Assembly: GCF_000425425.1 (NCBI RefSeq)
Contig: NZ_AUDK01000010.1
Span: 1 to 64,000, forward strand
From: Flavobacterium daejeonense DSM 17708
GTDB lineage: Bacteria; Bacteroidota; Bacteroidia; Flavobacteriales; Flavobacteriaceae
Direction: 5' to 3'
Length of the DNA stretch: 64,000 bases
A program made the translations under genes and the position numbers. Under the pieces are notes generated by a model. It worked only from the letters and a program-made list of their open reading frames with translations. It was not told where the DNA came from and made no database searches. Positions 27,049 through 35,027 of this stretch are shown piece by piece. Position 1 is the first letter of the stretch. The number at the start of each line of letters is the position of its first letter.

Positions 27049-28014
27049 ATGAATAGAAGATCTTTTCTTGAAAATACGGGTAAGTTCGGCCTAACTTTAG
27101 GACTGGCACCAATTATGAACCCATTAGATATTTTTTTTGATTTACCGGATGAAACGCAGATTAAAAAAGACTTGTTTTTTAAAATTTCCCTGGCACAATG
27201 GTCACTACATAAAGCCATCCTTTCAAAGGTTTTAGACCCGCTTGATTTTGCTAATAAGGCCAGAGAACTAGGCTTTGATGCTGTTGAATATGTAAGTATG
27301 CTTTACGCCATAGACCGCAGTAATACTACGTCATCTATCAGTAAATTAGTTAAGGAGCTTAAGAACCGCAGTGCTGACAACGGGGTTAGCAATGTGCTGA
27401 TTATGGTTGACAATGAGGGCGGACTTGCATCTACAAACAAGGCTCTTCGCGAAGATGCAATTGATAATCACTCTCGCTGGGTAGATGCCGCTGCAGGTCT
27501 GGGCTGTCATTCAATTAGGGTAAATTTATCCGGCAGAGCGGAAAATTTTGAGATATGGAAAGAAAACTCGGTTGATGGTTTGGGCAGGCTTGCTGAATAT
27601 GCCGACAAAAGCAAAATAAATGTAATTGTTGAGAATCACGGCGGTTTATCCTCTGATGGTGATAAACTTACACAGGTTATGAAAGCGATTAATTTAAAAA
27701 ACTGTGGTACATTACCTGATTTTGGCAACTTCTGCTTGAAACGAGAATACAATAAATGTGTTGAAGAATATGATAAATACAGAGGGGTTGCAGAACTCAT
27801 GCCATTTGCTAAAGGCGTTAGCGCCAAGACTTTTGATTTTGATGCTACAGGCAATGAAACCACTATAGATTATGTAAAGATGCTGCAGATCGTAAAAGAT
27901 GCAGGTTATAGAGGGAGGATAGGTATAGAATATGAGGGTGATAGTTTGAGCGAAGAAGACGGAATTAAAGCTACAAAAGCATTATTAATAAATGCGGCAG
28001 CTAAATTGAAATAA
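27049..28014 (+). CDS. Exported TIM-barrel sugar isomerase/epimerase-like protein
   Basis: 321 residues beginning MNRRSFLENTGKFGLTLGLA, a twin-arginine-type signal. The AP-endonuclease-2/xylose-isomerase-like TIM barrel follows: AQWSLHKAIL, ARELGFDAVEYVSM, NVIVENHGGLSSDGDK (metal-binding Glu/His), GTLPDFGNF and RIGIEYEGD. These features match periplasmic sugar-phosphate-isomerase/epimerase-like proteins of Bacteroidota. It opens a four-gene cluster with only 1-3 bp between coding sequences. A role in modifying oxidised sugars is an inference from the neighbours. Confidence 0.85.
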   Translation: MNRRSFLENTGKFGLTLGLAPIMNPLDIFFDLPDETQIKKDLFFKISLAQWSLHKAILSKVLDPLDFANKARELGFDAVEYVSMLYAIDRSNTTSSISKLVKELKNRSADNGVSNVLIMVDNEGGLASTNKALREDAIDNHSRWVDAAAGLGCHSIRVNLSGRAENFEIWKENSVDGLGRLAEYADKSKINVIVENHGGLSSDGDKLTQVMKAINLKNCGTLPDFGNFCLKREYNKCVEEYDKYRGVAELMPFAKGVSAKTFDFDATGNETTIDYVKMLQIVKDAGYRGRIGIEYEGDSLSEEDGIKATKALLINAAAKLK

Positions 28015-28017
28015 CTG

Positions 28018-29253
28018 ATGAAAATACAAATACGTGCAAGGTTATCACTGATGATGTTCCTTGAGTTTTTTATATGGGGAGGATGGTTTGTTACCTTAGG
28101 TACCTACTTGTCCAACAGTCTTAATGCTACAGGATCACAAAGTGCTATGGCCTTTGTTACTCAATCGTGGGGTGCAATCATAGCGCCATTTGTCATTGGT
28201 CTTGTAGCCGACCGCTTTTTTAATGCTGAGAAAATTCTTGGCTTACTGCATTTGGCAGGCGCAGTATTGATGTACTTGCTTTTTAAAGCAGAAAATTTCG
28301 AGACTTTTTATCCTTATATGCTAGTTTATATGGTTGGTTTTATGCCTACACTGGCTCTGGTAAATTCAGTTTCATTTAATCAGATGAATGATCCGTCCCG
28401 CGATTTTACATCCATTAGGGTCTGGGGGACAGTTGGGTGGATTGTGGCAGGGCTTGCAATCAGCTATGTATTTCAGTGGGATTCTGCCTCTGCCATAAGA
28501 ATGGGACTTCTTAAGAATACATTTTTAGTAACAGCAATCGCTTCGGCAGTACTTGGGGTATATAGTTTTACACTTCCGGCTACACCACCCAAAATAGCTT
28601 TGAGGCAAAGATCTTCGCTGAAGGAAATTTTGGGACTTGATGCACTGAAACTTCTAGCGGATAAAAACTTCTTATTCTTTTTTATAGCCTCTATACTGAT
28701 TTGTATACCACTTGCTTTTTATTATCAGAATGCCAACCCCTTTTTGTCAGAACTTGGGATGGCGAATCCTACAGGTAAAATGACCATTGGTCAGGCATCT
28801 GAAGTTGGTTTCATGCTTTTGCTGCCATTTTTTTTTAAACGTTTTGGTATAAAAGCAAGTTTAATTGCAGCTATGCTGGCATGGTCAGTGCGTTATATTT
28901 TATTTGCATTTGGTAATGCAGGAGAATTTTCTTTTATGCTTATTACAGGTATTGCCCTGCATGGAGTATGTTATGATTTCTTTTTTGTAAGCGGTCAGAT
29001 CTATACTAACTCTAAAGCAGGAGAGCATCAAAAAAGCGCTACTCAAGGTCTTATAACATTAGCAACATATGGCGTGGGTATGCTTGTGGGATTTGCTGTA
29101 GCAGGCTATATAACCGATATGTATAAATACGTCAAAGGAGTTGGTGGGCACAACTGGCAGGCTATATGGCTGTTTCCTGCGGGATTTGCTGTTGTGGTAA
29201 CTATACTGTTCTCCTTTTTTTTTAAAAATGAAAAAATAGAGTATAAGCAATAA
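28018..29253 (+). CDS. Nucleoside-permease-like MFS transporter
   Basis: 411 residues with twelve likely membrane segments. FLEFFIWGGWFVTLGTYL and ADRFFNAEKILGLLHLAGA are hallmarks of the NupG/XapB-like nucleoside:H+ symporter branch. In Bacteroidota, homologues are often encoded beside Gfo/Idh/MocA oxidoreductases and sugar isomerases. They probably carry sugars or glycosides rather than nucleosides. It starts 3 bp after the preceding gene and is clearly co-transcribed. Confidence 0.86.
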   Translation: MKIQIRARLSLMMFLEFFIWGGWFVTLGTYLSNSLNATGSQSAMAFVTQSWGAIIAPFVIGLVADRFFNAEKILGLLHLAGAVLMYLLFKAENFETFYPYMLVYMVGFMPTLALVNSVSFNQMNDPSRDFTSIRVWGTVGWIVAGLAISYVFQWDSASAIRMGLLKNTFLVTAIASAVLGVYSFTLPATPPKIALRQRSSLKEILGLDALKLLADKNFLFFFIASILICIPLAFYYQNANPFLSELGMANPTGKMTIGQASEVGFMLLLPFFFKRFGIKASLIAAMLAWSVRYILFAFGNAGEFSFMLITGIALHGVCYDFFFVSGQIYTNSKAGEHQKSATQGLITLATYGVGMLVGFAVAGYITDMYKYVKGVGGHNWQAIWLFPAGFAVVVTILFSFFFKNEKIEYKQ

Positions 29254-29256
29254 GCT

Positions 29257-30402
29257 ATGAGAAAACTAAGAATGGGAATGGTTGGAGGCGGTATTGGCTC
29301 TTTTATCGGAGATGTTCATCGTAAAGCCGCAGGGATAGACGGGATGATAGATTTAGTCTGTGGTGCATTTAGCAGTTCAGCGGAAAAATCCAGACAGAGC
29401 GGTAAAGCCTTATATCTTCCTGAAGAGAGATGTTATGCTGATTTTGAAGAGATGATACTCGCAGAAAAACAGCTGCCACTTGGCGAACGCATGGATTTTA
29501 TAGCGATTACTACACCGAATTACCTGCATTATGCGCCCGCTAAAATGGCGCTTGAGAACGGTTTTCATGTAGTGTGTGATAAACCTATGACTTTAAGTAT
29601 TGAGCAGGCTCAGGACTTGGTAAGTGTAGTTGAACAAACTGGGCTTTTATTTGCACTGACACATAATTATACCGCCCATCCTATGGTAGTTCAGGCCAAA
29701 GCGATGACGGCCAATGGAGATTTTGGTAAAATACGAAAAATACAAGTTCAATATTTACAGGGTTGGATGTCCAGTGCTGTGGAAAATAATGAAAGTCCCA
29801 AAGATTTTTGGCGTATTGATCCCGCAAAATCGGGACTTGGTGGTGCTATTGGAGATATTGGTACTCATGCGGAAAACCTGACTGAATTTATTACAGGTTT
29901 AAGAATTACAGAACTAGCTGCCGACCTTGGCCGTTTTGGACAAGGCCGAATTCTGGATGATGACGGAAATATACTGCTGCGCATGGAAAATGGTGCCAAG
30001 GGTACGATGTCATTTTCTCAGATTGCTGCTGGGGAAGAAAATAACCTTTCAATTAGAATATACGGAGAGAAGGGGAGTTTAGAATGGCATCAGGAAAACC
30101 CTAACGAATTAATTACGCGTTGGCTTGATGAACCTAAAAAAATCTTTACGCCAAATGGCAATGGACTTTATCCAGAAGCGGCATTGCTCTCAAGAATCCC
30201 AGCAGGGCATCCCGAAGGATATCTTGAAGCCTTTGCCAGTGTATATCGAGGTTTTGCCCATCATTTAATGCTTATCTTAGCAGGAGAGACTATGGGTAGC
30301 TCGCATTACCCGACAGTTTATGACGGGCTTAGGGGATTACAATTTATAAACGCAGCTGTAAAAAGCGATAGCAATAATGCTGCATGGACAAAACTAGAAT
30401 AA
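29257..30402 (+). CDS. Gfo/Idh/MocA-family oxidoreductase
   Basis: 381 residues. The N-terminal Rossmann domain has GMVGGGIGSFIGDVHRKAAG, and VVCDKPMTLSIEQAQDLV holds the conserved E/D-K-P motif that interacts with substrate and cofactor. The C-terminal alpha/beta domain includes GDIGTHAENLTEFI with the conserved Asp/His. It should be NAD(P)-dependent and oxidise or reduce a ring hydroxyl of a sugar, inositol or derivative. Its place between an MFS carrier and two isomerase-like TIM barrels fits conversion of 3-keto sugars or glycosides. No signal peptide, so it is cytoplasmic. Confidence 0.9.
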   Translation: MRKLRMGMVGGGIGSFIGDVHRKAAGIDGMIDLVCGAFSSSAEKSRQSGKALYLPEERCYADFEEMILAEKQLPLGERMDFIAITTPNYLHYAPAKMALENGFHVVCDKPMTLSIEQAQDLVSVVEQTGLLFALTHNYTAHPMVVQAKAMTANGDFGKIRKIQVQYLQGWMSSAVENNESPKDFWRIDPAKSGLGGAIGDIGTHAENLTEFITGLRITELAADLGRFGQGRILDDDGNILLRMENGAKGTMSFSQIAAGEENNLSIRIYGEKGSLEWHQENPNELITRWLDEPKKIFTPNGNGLYPEAALLSRIPAGHPEGYLEAFASVYRGFAHHLMLILAGETMGSSHYPTVYDGLRGLQFINAAVKSDSNNAAWTKLE

Positions 30403-30403
30403 T

Positions 30404-31459
30404 ATGAAAACAGTAAAAGGACCAGGTATTTTTCTTGCACAGTTTATAGGAAAGACAGCGCCATATAATTCATTAGATGGTTTGTGCCAGTGGGCAGCAG
30501 AGCTAGGTTATAAAGGCATACAAATTCCGACATCCGATTCCTGGCTTATAGACCTTGATACAGCCGCGGTGAGTCAGGATTACTGCGATGAACTTAAAGG
30601 AAAAATAAACAGTTACGGCTTAGAGATAACTGAACTATCCACACATCTGCAGGGGCAGCTTGTGGCTGTGAATCCGGCTTATGATATTATGTTTGACAAC
30701 TTTGCGCCCGTGGCAGTAAAAAATAACTCTAAAGCCCGAACCGAGTGGGCAATAGATGCGGTTAAAAAAGCAGCGACTGCATCTCGAAGACTTGGACTTC
30801 AAACACATGCCACATTTTCTGGGGCATTGTTATGGCATACTTTCTATCCTTGGCCGCAGCGCCCAAAGGGATTAGTGGAAGCGGGGTTTGAGGAACTTGG
30901 AAAAAGATGGCTTCCTATCCTGAATCATTTTGAAGATAATGGGGTTGATGTGTGTTATGAGATACATCCTGGTGAAGATCTGCATGATGGTATTTCTTTT
31001 GAGCGTTTTCTGGCAGCTACAGGTAATCACAGAAGAGTAAATATGCTTTATGATCCCAGCCACTTTTTATTGCAGCAGCTGGATTACTTAACTTACATCG
31101 ACCACTATCATGAATTTATTAAAGCCTTTCATGTCAAAGATGCCGAGTTTAACCCCACAGGTAAACAAGGGGTGTACGGAGGTTATGCAGACTGGACTGA
31201 CAGGGCGGGAAGATTCAGATCACCGGGTAATGGACAGATCGATTTTAAGGGTATTTTCAGTAAACTTACACAGTATGGTTGTGATGTATGGGCAGTAATA
31301 GAATGGGAGTGCTGTATTAAAAGTCCTGAACAAGGAGCAAGAGAAGGTGTGCCGTTTATCAAAAAGCATATTATAGAAGCTACACAAAAAGTATTTGACG
31401 ATTTTGCAGGAGGTGAAACCGATCATGAAAAAATGAAAAAAATATTAGGTTTAGAATAA
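30404..31459 (+). CDS. Sugar phosphate isomerase/epimerase family TIM barrel
   Basis: 351 residues, no signal peptide. The xylose-isomerase-like TIM barrel shows CQWAAELGYKGIQIP, VDVCYEIHPGEDLHDG (metal-binding Glu/His), NMLYDPSHFLLQQLDYLTYI, AFHVKDAEFNP and VWAVIEWECCI. It is distinct from the exported TIM barrel at 27.0 kb and acts in the cytoplasm. It follows the oxidoreductase by one base and ends the cluster. The family often acts on keto-sugars or inosose; the exact reaction is not deducible. Confidence 0.88.
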   Translation: MKTVKGPGIFLAQFIGKTAPYNSLDGLCQWAAELGYKGIQIPTSDSWLIDLDTAAVSQDYCDELKGKINSYGLEITELSTHLQGQLVAVNPAYDIMFDNFAPVAVKNNSKARTEWAIDAVKKAATASRRLGLQTHATFSGALLWHTFYPWPQRPKGLVEAGFEELGKRWLPILNHFEDNGVDVCYEIHPGEDLHDGISFERFLAATGNHRRVNMLYDPSHFLLQQLDYLTYIDHYHEFIKAFHVKDAEFNPTGKQGVYGGYADWTDRAGRFRSPGNGQIDFKGIFSKLTQYGCDVWAVIEWECCIKSPEQGAREGVPFIKKHIIEATQKVFDDFAGGETDHEKMKKILGLE

Positions 31460-32059
31460 GCCTTGATATTAATCCTATTTCAAACCTAATTTGCCAGTAT
31501 GTAAAAGTATTTTTAATACTTTTTATTTTTGATTAATCTTTTTAAAATAACAAACCAAAATTTAATTATTTGTAACTCTTTTGTTCTGATTATGTTTAAT
31601 CAATTGTAATAAAAGTAAAGAAACTAATCTAAACGAAAGAAAGAAAAAAATAATGAAATGGATATACTAATTTAGCGTATAGTTGAAGTTTTTGTAACTA
31701 GGATTTTTAAATTTTAGACAAGAAGTATTTGTTTTTTTGTTGATGAAAAATATTTAAACTTCTATATCGTTTATTAATTTAAATTTATTGTAGTTTTTTT
31801 TTTACTTTGTATGCAATAAACTTTTAGATACTGTGTTAGATAATTTATAGGTTATTACAATTATAATGTTTAACTAAACGAAATAAAGTTATTCAAGACT
31901 TTTTGTATAATTAAAATAAGTTTAACCCATGTAATCTTCTAATTACATAGCTGTTTTTAGTGTCTTAATTTTTGTCTGTTTTTGAATAATAGATTGAGAA
32001 ATTTGATTTTTTTGGTTTTAGCTATATTTTTTTTTAGAGATTAAAAATAAGGATATACA
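31460..32059. other. 600-bp AT-rich gap between sugar cluster and rteC
   Basis: No gene, strong hairpin or repeat is visible. It may contain the rteC promoter. Because the sugar genes end here and the conjugation genes begin, it is also a candidate boundary between two genomic modules, but no att-like repeat was found. Confidence 0.4.
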
Positions 32060-32905
32060 ATGAGAAAATCTTTAAATACTTTACTTGACGAAATAAAAAT
32101 ATTTGAGAAAAAAGTTTCAGAAGAAACAACAAATTTAATAGATGAATCCTATCAAATAGCAACTTATTTAAGAGAATTGTTAGCTAAAATAAAAAATCAA
32201 ATTTTAAAAGTTGGTTTTAAAGATGATTCCGAAGAGATAAACTTTTTTAAGAATATAAAACCTCAAATACTTGGTAAACTAATTTATTACAATAAAGTAT
32301 TTCGAACAGAGACTTCATGTCCTGTAAACGATGGAAAAATGTATCATAATTTCTTTTCTAATGAACTAGAAGAATTAAAGCTAGAATATAAAGAATACAT
32401 TTGTAATTCAGATTTTCATAGATATTATCGTTCAGGAAGGATAGATAGAGATAGGGAATATTTCATGTTGGGTAAAATAAATTATCATAATGGACTCAAT
32501 AGTTTTGTATTTGAAATAGATCCTAGTTTTTCTACCTATTATGATTACAAAGTAGCCCGAATCATTGCTAACGAACTGCTTTATACGTATCTGTTGGAAA
32601 AAACAAATCCAAATCCAAATTCAAATTCTATTTTGCAAAATCCAGAATCGGTTAAGGAAATCTTTTGGACAGATTCTAAAAATGCTCTTATTGAACTGAT
32701 TTATGCTTTATATGTTTCAGGAGCAATTTCACATGGGAAAATTGGAATTCGAAAAATTAGTCTTGCTTTTCATATTTTATTTCGAACTCCTTTAGGAGAC
32801 ATTCATCATGCTTTTCATCGAATGAAAGAAAGAACAGGTTCAAGAACGGTTTTTCTAGATAAACTTAAAGTAGCATTGGAAGAATATATGGATAAGGATT
32901 TATAA
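32060..32905 (+). CDS. rteC: RteC-like conjugative-element regulator
   Basis: 281 residues. The sequence is helical at the N terminus (LLDEIKIFEKKVSEET), then has FFKNIKPQILGKLIYYNKVF, YYRSGRIDRDREYFMLGKI and a C-terminal helix-turn-helix-like part (IELIYALYVSGAISHGKIGI, FRTPLGDIHHAFHRMKERTG). This pattern is the RteC family, the tetracycline-induced activator of CTnDOT excision genes. In other Flavobacteriaceae elements it sits at the start of the mobilisation region, as here. It probably controls excision or transfer genes. A bidirectional terminator follows. Confidence 0.85.
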   Translation: MRKSLNTLLDEIKIFEKKVSEETTNLIDESYQIATYLRELLAKIKNQILKVGFKDDSEEINFFKNIKPQILGKLIYYNKVFRTETSCPVNDGKMYHNFFSNELEELKLEYKEYICNSDFHRYYRSGRIDRDREYFMLGKINYHNGLNSFVFEIDPSFSTYYDYKVARIIANELLYTYLLEKTNPNPNSNSILQNPESVKEIFWTDSKNALIELIYALYVSGAISHGKIGIRKISLAFHILFRTPLGDIHHAFHRMKERTGSRTVFLDKLKVALEEYMDKDL

Positions 32906-32925
32906 TTATATTACAACTTAATAAT

Positions 32926-32957
32926 TAAAAACAGCGTTTTATCACGCTGTTTTTTTA
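32926..32957. terminator. Bidirectional terminator after rteC
   Basis: AACAGCGT (32930-32937), a 6-nt loop, ACGCTGTT (32944-32951), with an A run on the left and a T run on the right. It serves rteC on the plus strand and a possible 51-codon gene on the minus strand. Confidence 0.75.
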
Positions 32958-33110
32958 TGCCCATAAATACCAATTGACATATCCGTATTCACCTCTTTTA
33001 TACTTTGAATAATATGAACATAAGAGTTGTTTTTTGGCATTATGAAAATGAATAATATTTAGAAAATCTTCATTTTCAATTGGTATATCTTGGCGGACAA
33101 TTACACTCAT
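32955..33110 (-). CDS. Possible small protein, 51 aa
   Basis: An open frame from ATG (33108-33110) to TAA (32955-32957) encodes MSVIVRQDIPIENEDFLNII, then HFHNAKKQLLCSYYSKYKRG and EYGYVNWYLWA. It is free of stops in AT-rich DNA and ends exactly at a bidirectional terminator. I do not recognise the family. It lies between rteC and the excisionase-like gene, on the opposite strand, and fills what would otherwise be an empty gap. It may be a genuine small gene of the element or a chance frame. Confidence 0.4.
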   Translation of the reverse strand: MSVIVRQDIPIENEDFLNIIHFHNAKKQLLCSYYSKYKRGEYGYVNWYLWA

Positions 33111-33168
33111 ACTTTTCAAATTTGTACAGCTATCAATAAGTAATTGTGTAATGTGTTAAAATAAAAGT

Positions 33169-33483
33169 ATGAATATAGATAGAATGGAATTTATAGCATG
33201 GATGGAACGAATTATGGATCGTTTCGATATCCTGAATGAACATATACATGATGCTCAAAAGAAACGAAATAATATCGATGGAGAAGAATTACTGGATAAC
33301 CAGGATTTACTACAGATGCTAAAAATTAGCAATCGATCACTTCAGCGTTATCGTTCATCAGGGAAGTTGCCTTATTACACAATCAGTGGGAAAATTTATT
33401 ATAAACTTTCGGATGTGCATCAGTTTATCCGGGATAGTTTTAATGCACCACTCAAAAAAGAAAAGACAAAAGGAGACAACTAA
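33169..33483 (+). CDS. Excisionase-like helix-turn-helix protein
   Basis: 104 residues. The C-terminal half is a MerR/excisionase-type winged helix: LLDNQDLLQMLKISNRSLQR, YRSSGKLPYYTISGKIYYKL and SDVHQFIRDSF. The N-terminal half is a short helical segment. Proteins of this type follow rteC in Bacteroidota conjugative elements and help in excision or regulate the mobilisation operon. It precedes the DUF3945/topB pair by about 80 bp. Confidence 0.8.
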   Translation: MNIDRMEFIAWMERIMDRFDILNEHIHDAQKKRNNIDGEELLDNQDLLQMLKISNRSLQRYRSSGKLPYYTISGKIYYKLSDVHQFIRDSFNAPLKKEKTKGDN

Positions 33484-33561
33484 TGTCAGTGTAAGTCAAT
33501 TTAGTTAAAGAACTATTTCATGTAATTATTTTTGGAAAAACAAATTTTTAATACCGATGTA

Positions 33562-35007
33562 ATGAGTGATAAAAATATAGATAGACTACAATTTCCAGAG
33601 CAATTTTCGGATATTTTGTTGGTACTGGATAAAAGAGAAAATAAAATTAAGGCAGTAAAAGGTCTTGGAGAAAATAATGAATTAGAAACAGTACTTCCTG
33701 ATAAAAAGAATCAAACTCAGTTTATGAGAGTCGATAAACATGGCGATCTGTTCAGCAATTTTTTCAGCAATTTTTTGCATCAATTAAAAAACCCAACCCA
33801 TTTTAACTTTTTTAGAGTTTCTGCAAAGGATGCTATTGTTATAGCCAATAAAATGCAAAAGGAAGTTGATAATCCTACTAAAGCTGGGGAAAAGCTATTT
33901 ACAGCACATGAGATACAAACCGATTATAAATCACAAAACAAAAATAATATGGAAACAACACAATCAACAACGGAAGCAGGTGAATACCGTTACAAGTTAG
34001 AGCAGATAGATTGGAACGCAATGTCCAGTCTTGGATTAAGTAAAGAACGCCTTGAAAAAATGAATCTACTCGATCCATTGTTAAAAGGCTATAAGACAAA
34101 TGAATTGGTGCCAATAAGTCTGAATTTAGGAACAGCAGTCACTCGTATGGATGCAAGGCTATCCCTTCAATCTAATGATGAAGGTCAGGTAATTGTCGCT
34201 ATCCATGGGATTCGTAAAGAACCCCAGTTGAATTTTTCATTTTTTGGTCATGAGTTTACCAAAGAAGATAAAGACAATTTACTCAAAACCGGAAACATGG
34301 GACGTGTGGTTGATTTGACCAATCCCAAAACAGGAGAAACGATACCTTCCATAGTCAGTGTAGATAGGCTGACTAATGAACTGGTTGCTCTTCGTACCGA
34401 TTTTATCAAAATTCCCGATGAGATAAAGGGGATAAAGCTGAATGAACAACAAAAACAGACATTGGCAGAAGGAAAATCTTTATATATCGAGGGTATGATT
34501 TCTAAAAAAGGAGAACCGTTCAATGCTTCTGTTCAATTCAATGCAGATAAACGTTACGTAGAGTTCCTTTTTGACAGAGGTCATATTAATAATCAATCAC
34601 AAAGTCAACAACATAAAGGGACTCAACAACAAGAAGCACCACGCATCTTCAGAGGAAAAGAGTTAGACGATCAACAATATGAAAAGTTCAAAGAGGGGCA
34701 AACAGTGTATGTAAGTGGTCTGATTGACAAAAAAGGGAAGGAATATCAGGGTTACATTACTTTCGATAAAGAAACCGCAAAAACAGGCTTTTCTTTTGAC
34801 AACCCCAATAAAGTGAAAGAGAAAGCGCAACCCAAAGAAGAAAATAAAACACAAGTTGCTGTTAATTCCGAAGGTAAAACGAATGAGGCTACTAAGAAAA
34901 TCAAAGAACCTTTGAAAACTGCACAGAATAATCCCGACAGTAAGCAACAACAAGAAAAACAGGAAAAACCAAAAGCTGCCGCTAAATCGAAAGCTCGAAA
35001 AATCTAA
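33562..35007 (+). CDS. DUF3945/DUF4099-type conjugative-element protein
   Basis: 481 residues from MSDKNIDRLQFPEQFSDILL; the same frame is open 10 codons upstream from a TTG at 33532. The N-terminal part (FSDILLVLDKRENKIKAVKG) and repeated modules GKSLYIEGMISKKGEPFNAS and GQTVYVSGLIDKKGKEYQGY are the DUF3945 repeats found beside topB in Bacteroidota ICEs. The C-terminal tail is rich in Lys/Gln and probably disordered. The function is unknown; the constant partnership with topoisomerase III suggests a role in DNA handling. topB starts 20 bp later. Confidence 0.85.
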   Translation: MSDKNIDRLQFPEQFSDILLVLDKRENKIKAVKGLGENNELETVLPDKKNQTQFMRVDKHGDLFSNFFSNFLHQLKNPTHFNFFRVSAKDAIVIANKMQKEVDNPTKAGEKLFTAHEIQTDYKSQNKNNMETTQSTTEAGEYRYKLEQIDWNAMSSLGLSKERLEKMNLLDPLLKGYKTNELVPISLNLGTAVTRMDARLSLQSNDEGQVIVAIHGIRKEPQLNFSFFGHEFTKEDKDNLLKTGNMGRVVDLTNPKTGETIPSIVSVDRLTNELVALRTDFIKIPDEIKGIKLNEQQKQTLAEGKSLYIEGMISKKGEPFNASVQFNADKRYVEFLFDRGHINNQSQSQQHKGTQQQEAPRIFRGKELDDQQYEKFKEGQTVYVSGLIDKKGKEYQGYITFDKETAKTGFSFDNPNKVKEKAQPKEENKTQVAVNSEGKTNEATKKIKEPLKTAQNNPDSKQQQEKQEKPKAAAKSKARKI

Positions 35008-35027
35008 GTAGTGTAAACATTCATAAC

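Noticed and set aside
28018..29253. True nucleoside transporter
   Set aside because: Family similarity is to NupG-like permeases, but the sugar-gene context argues against naming a nucleoside substrate.
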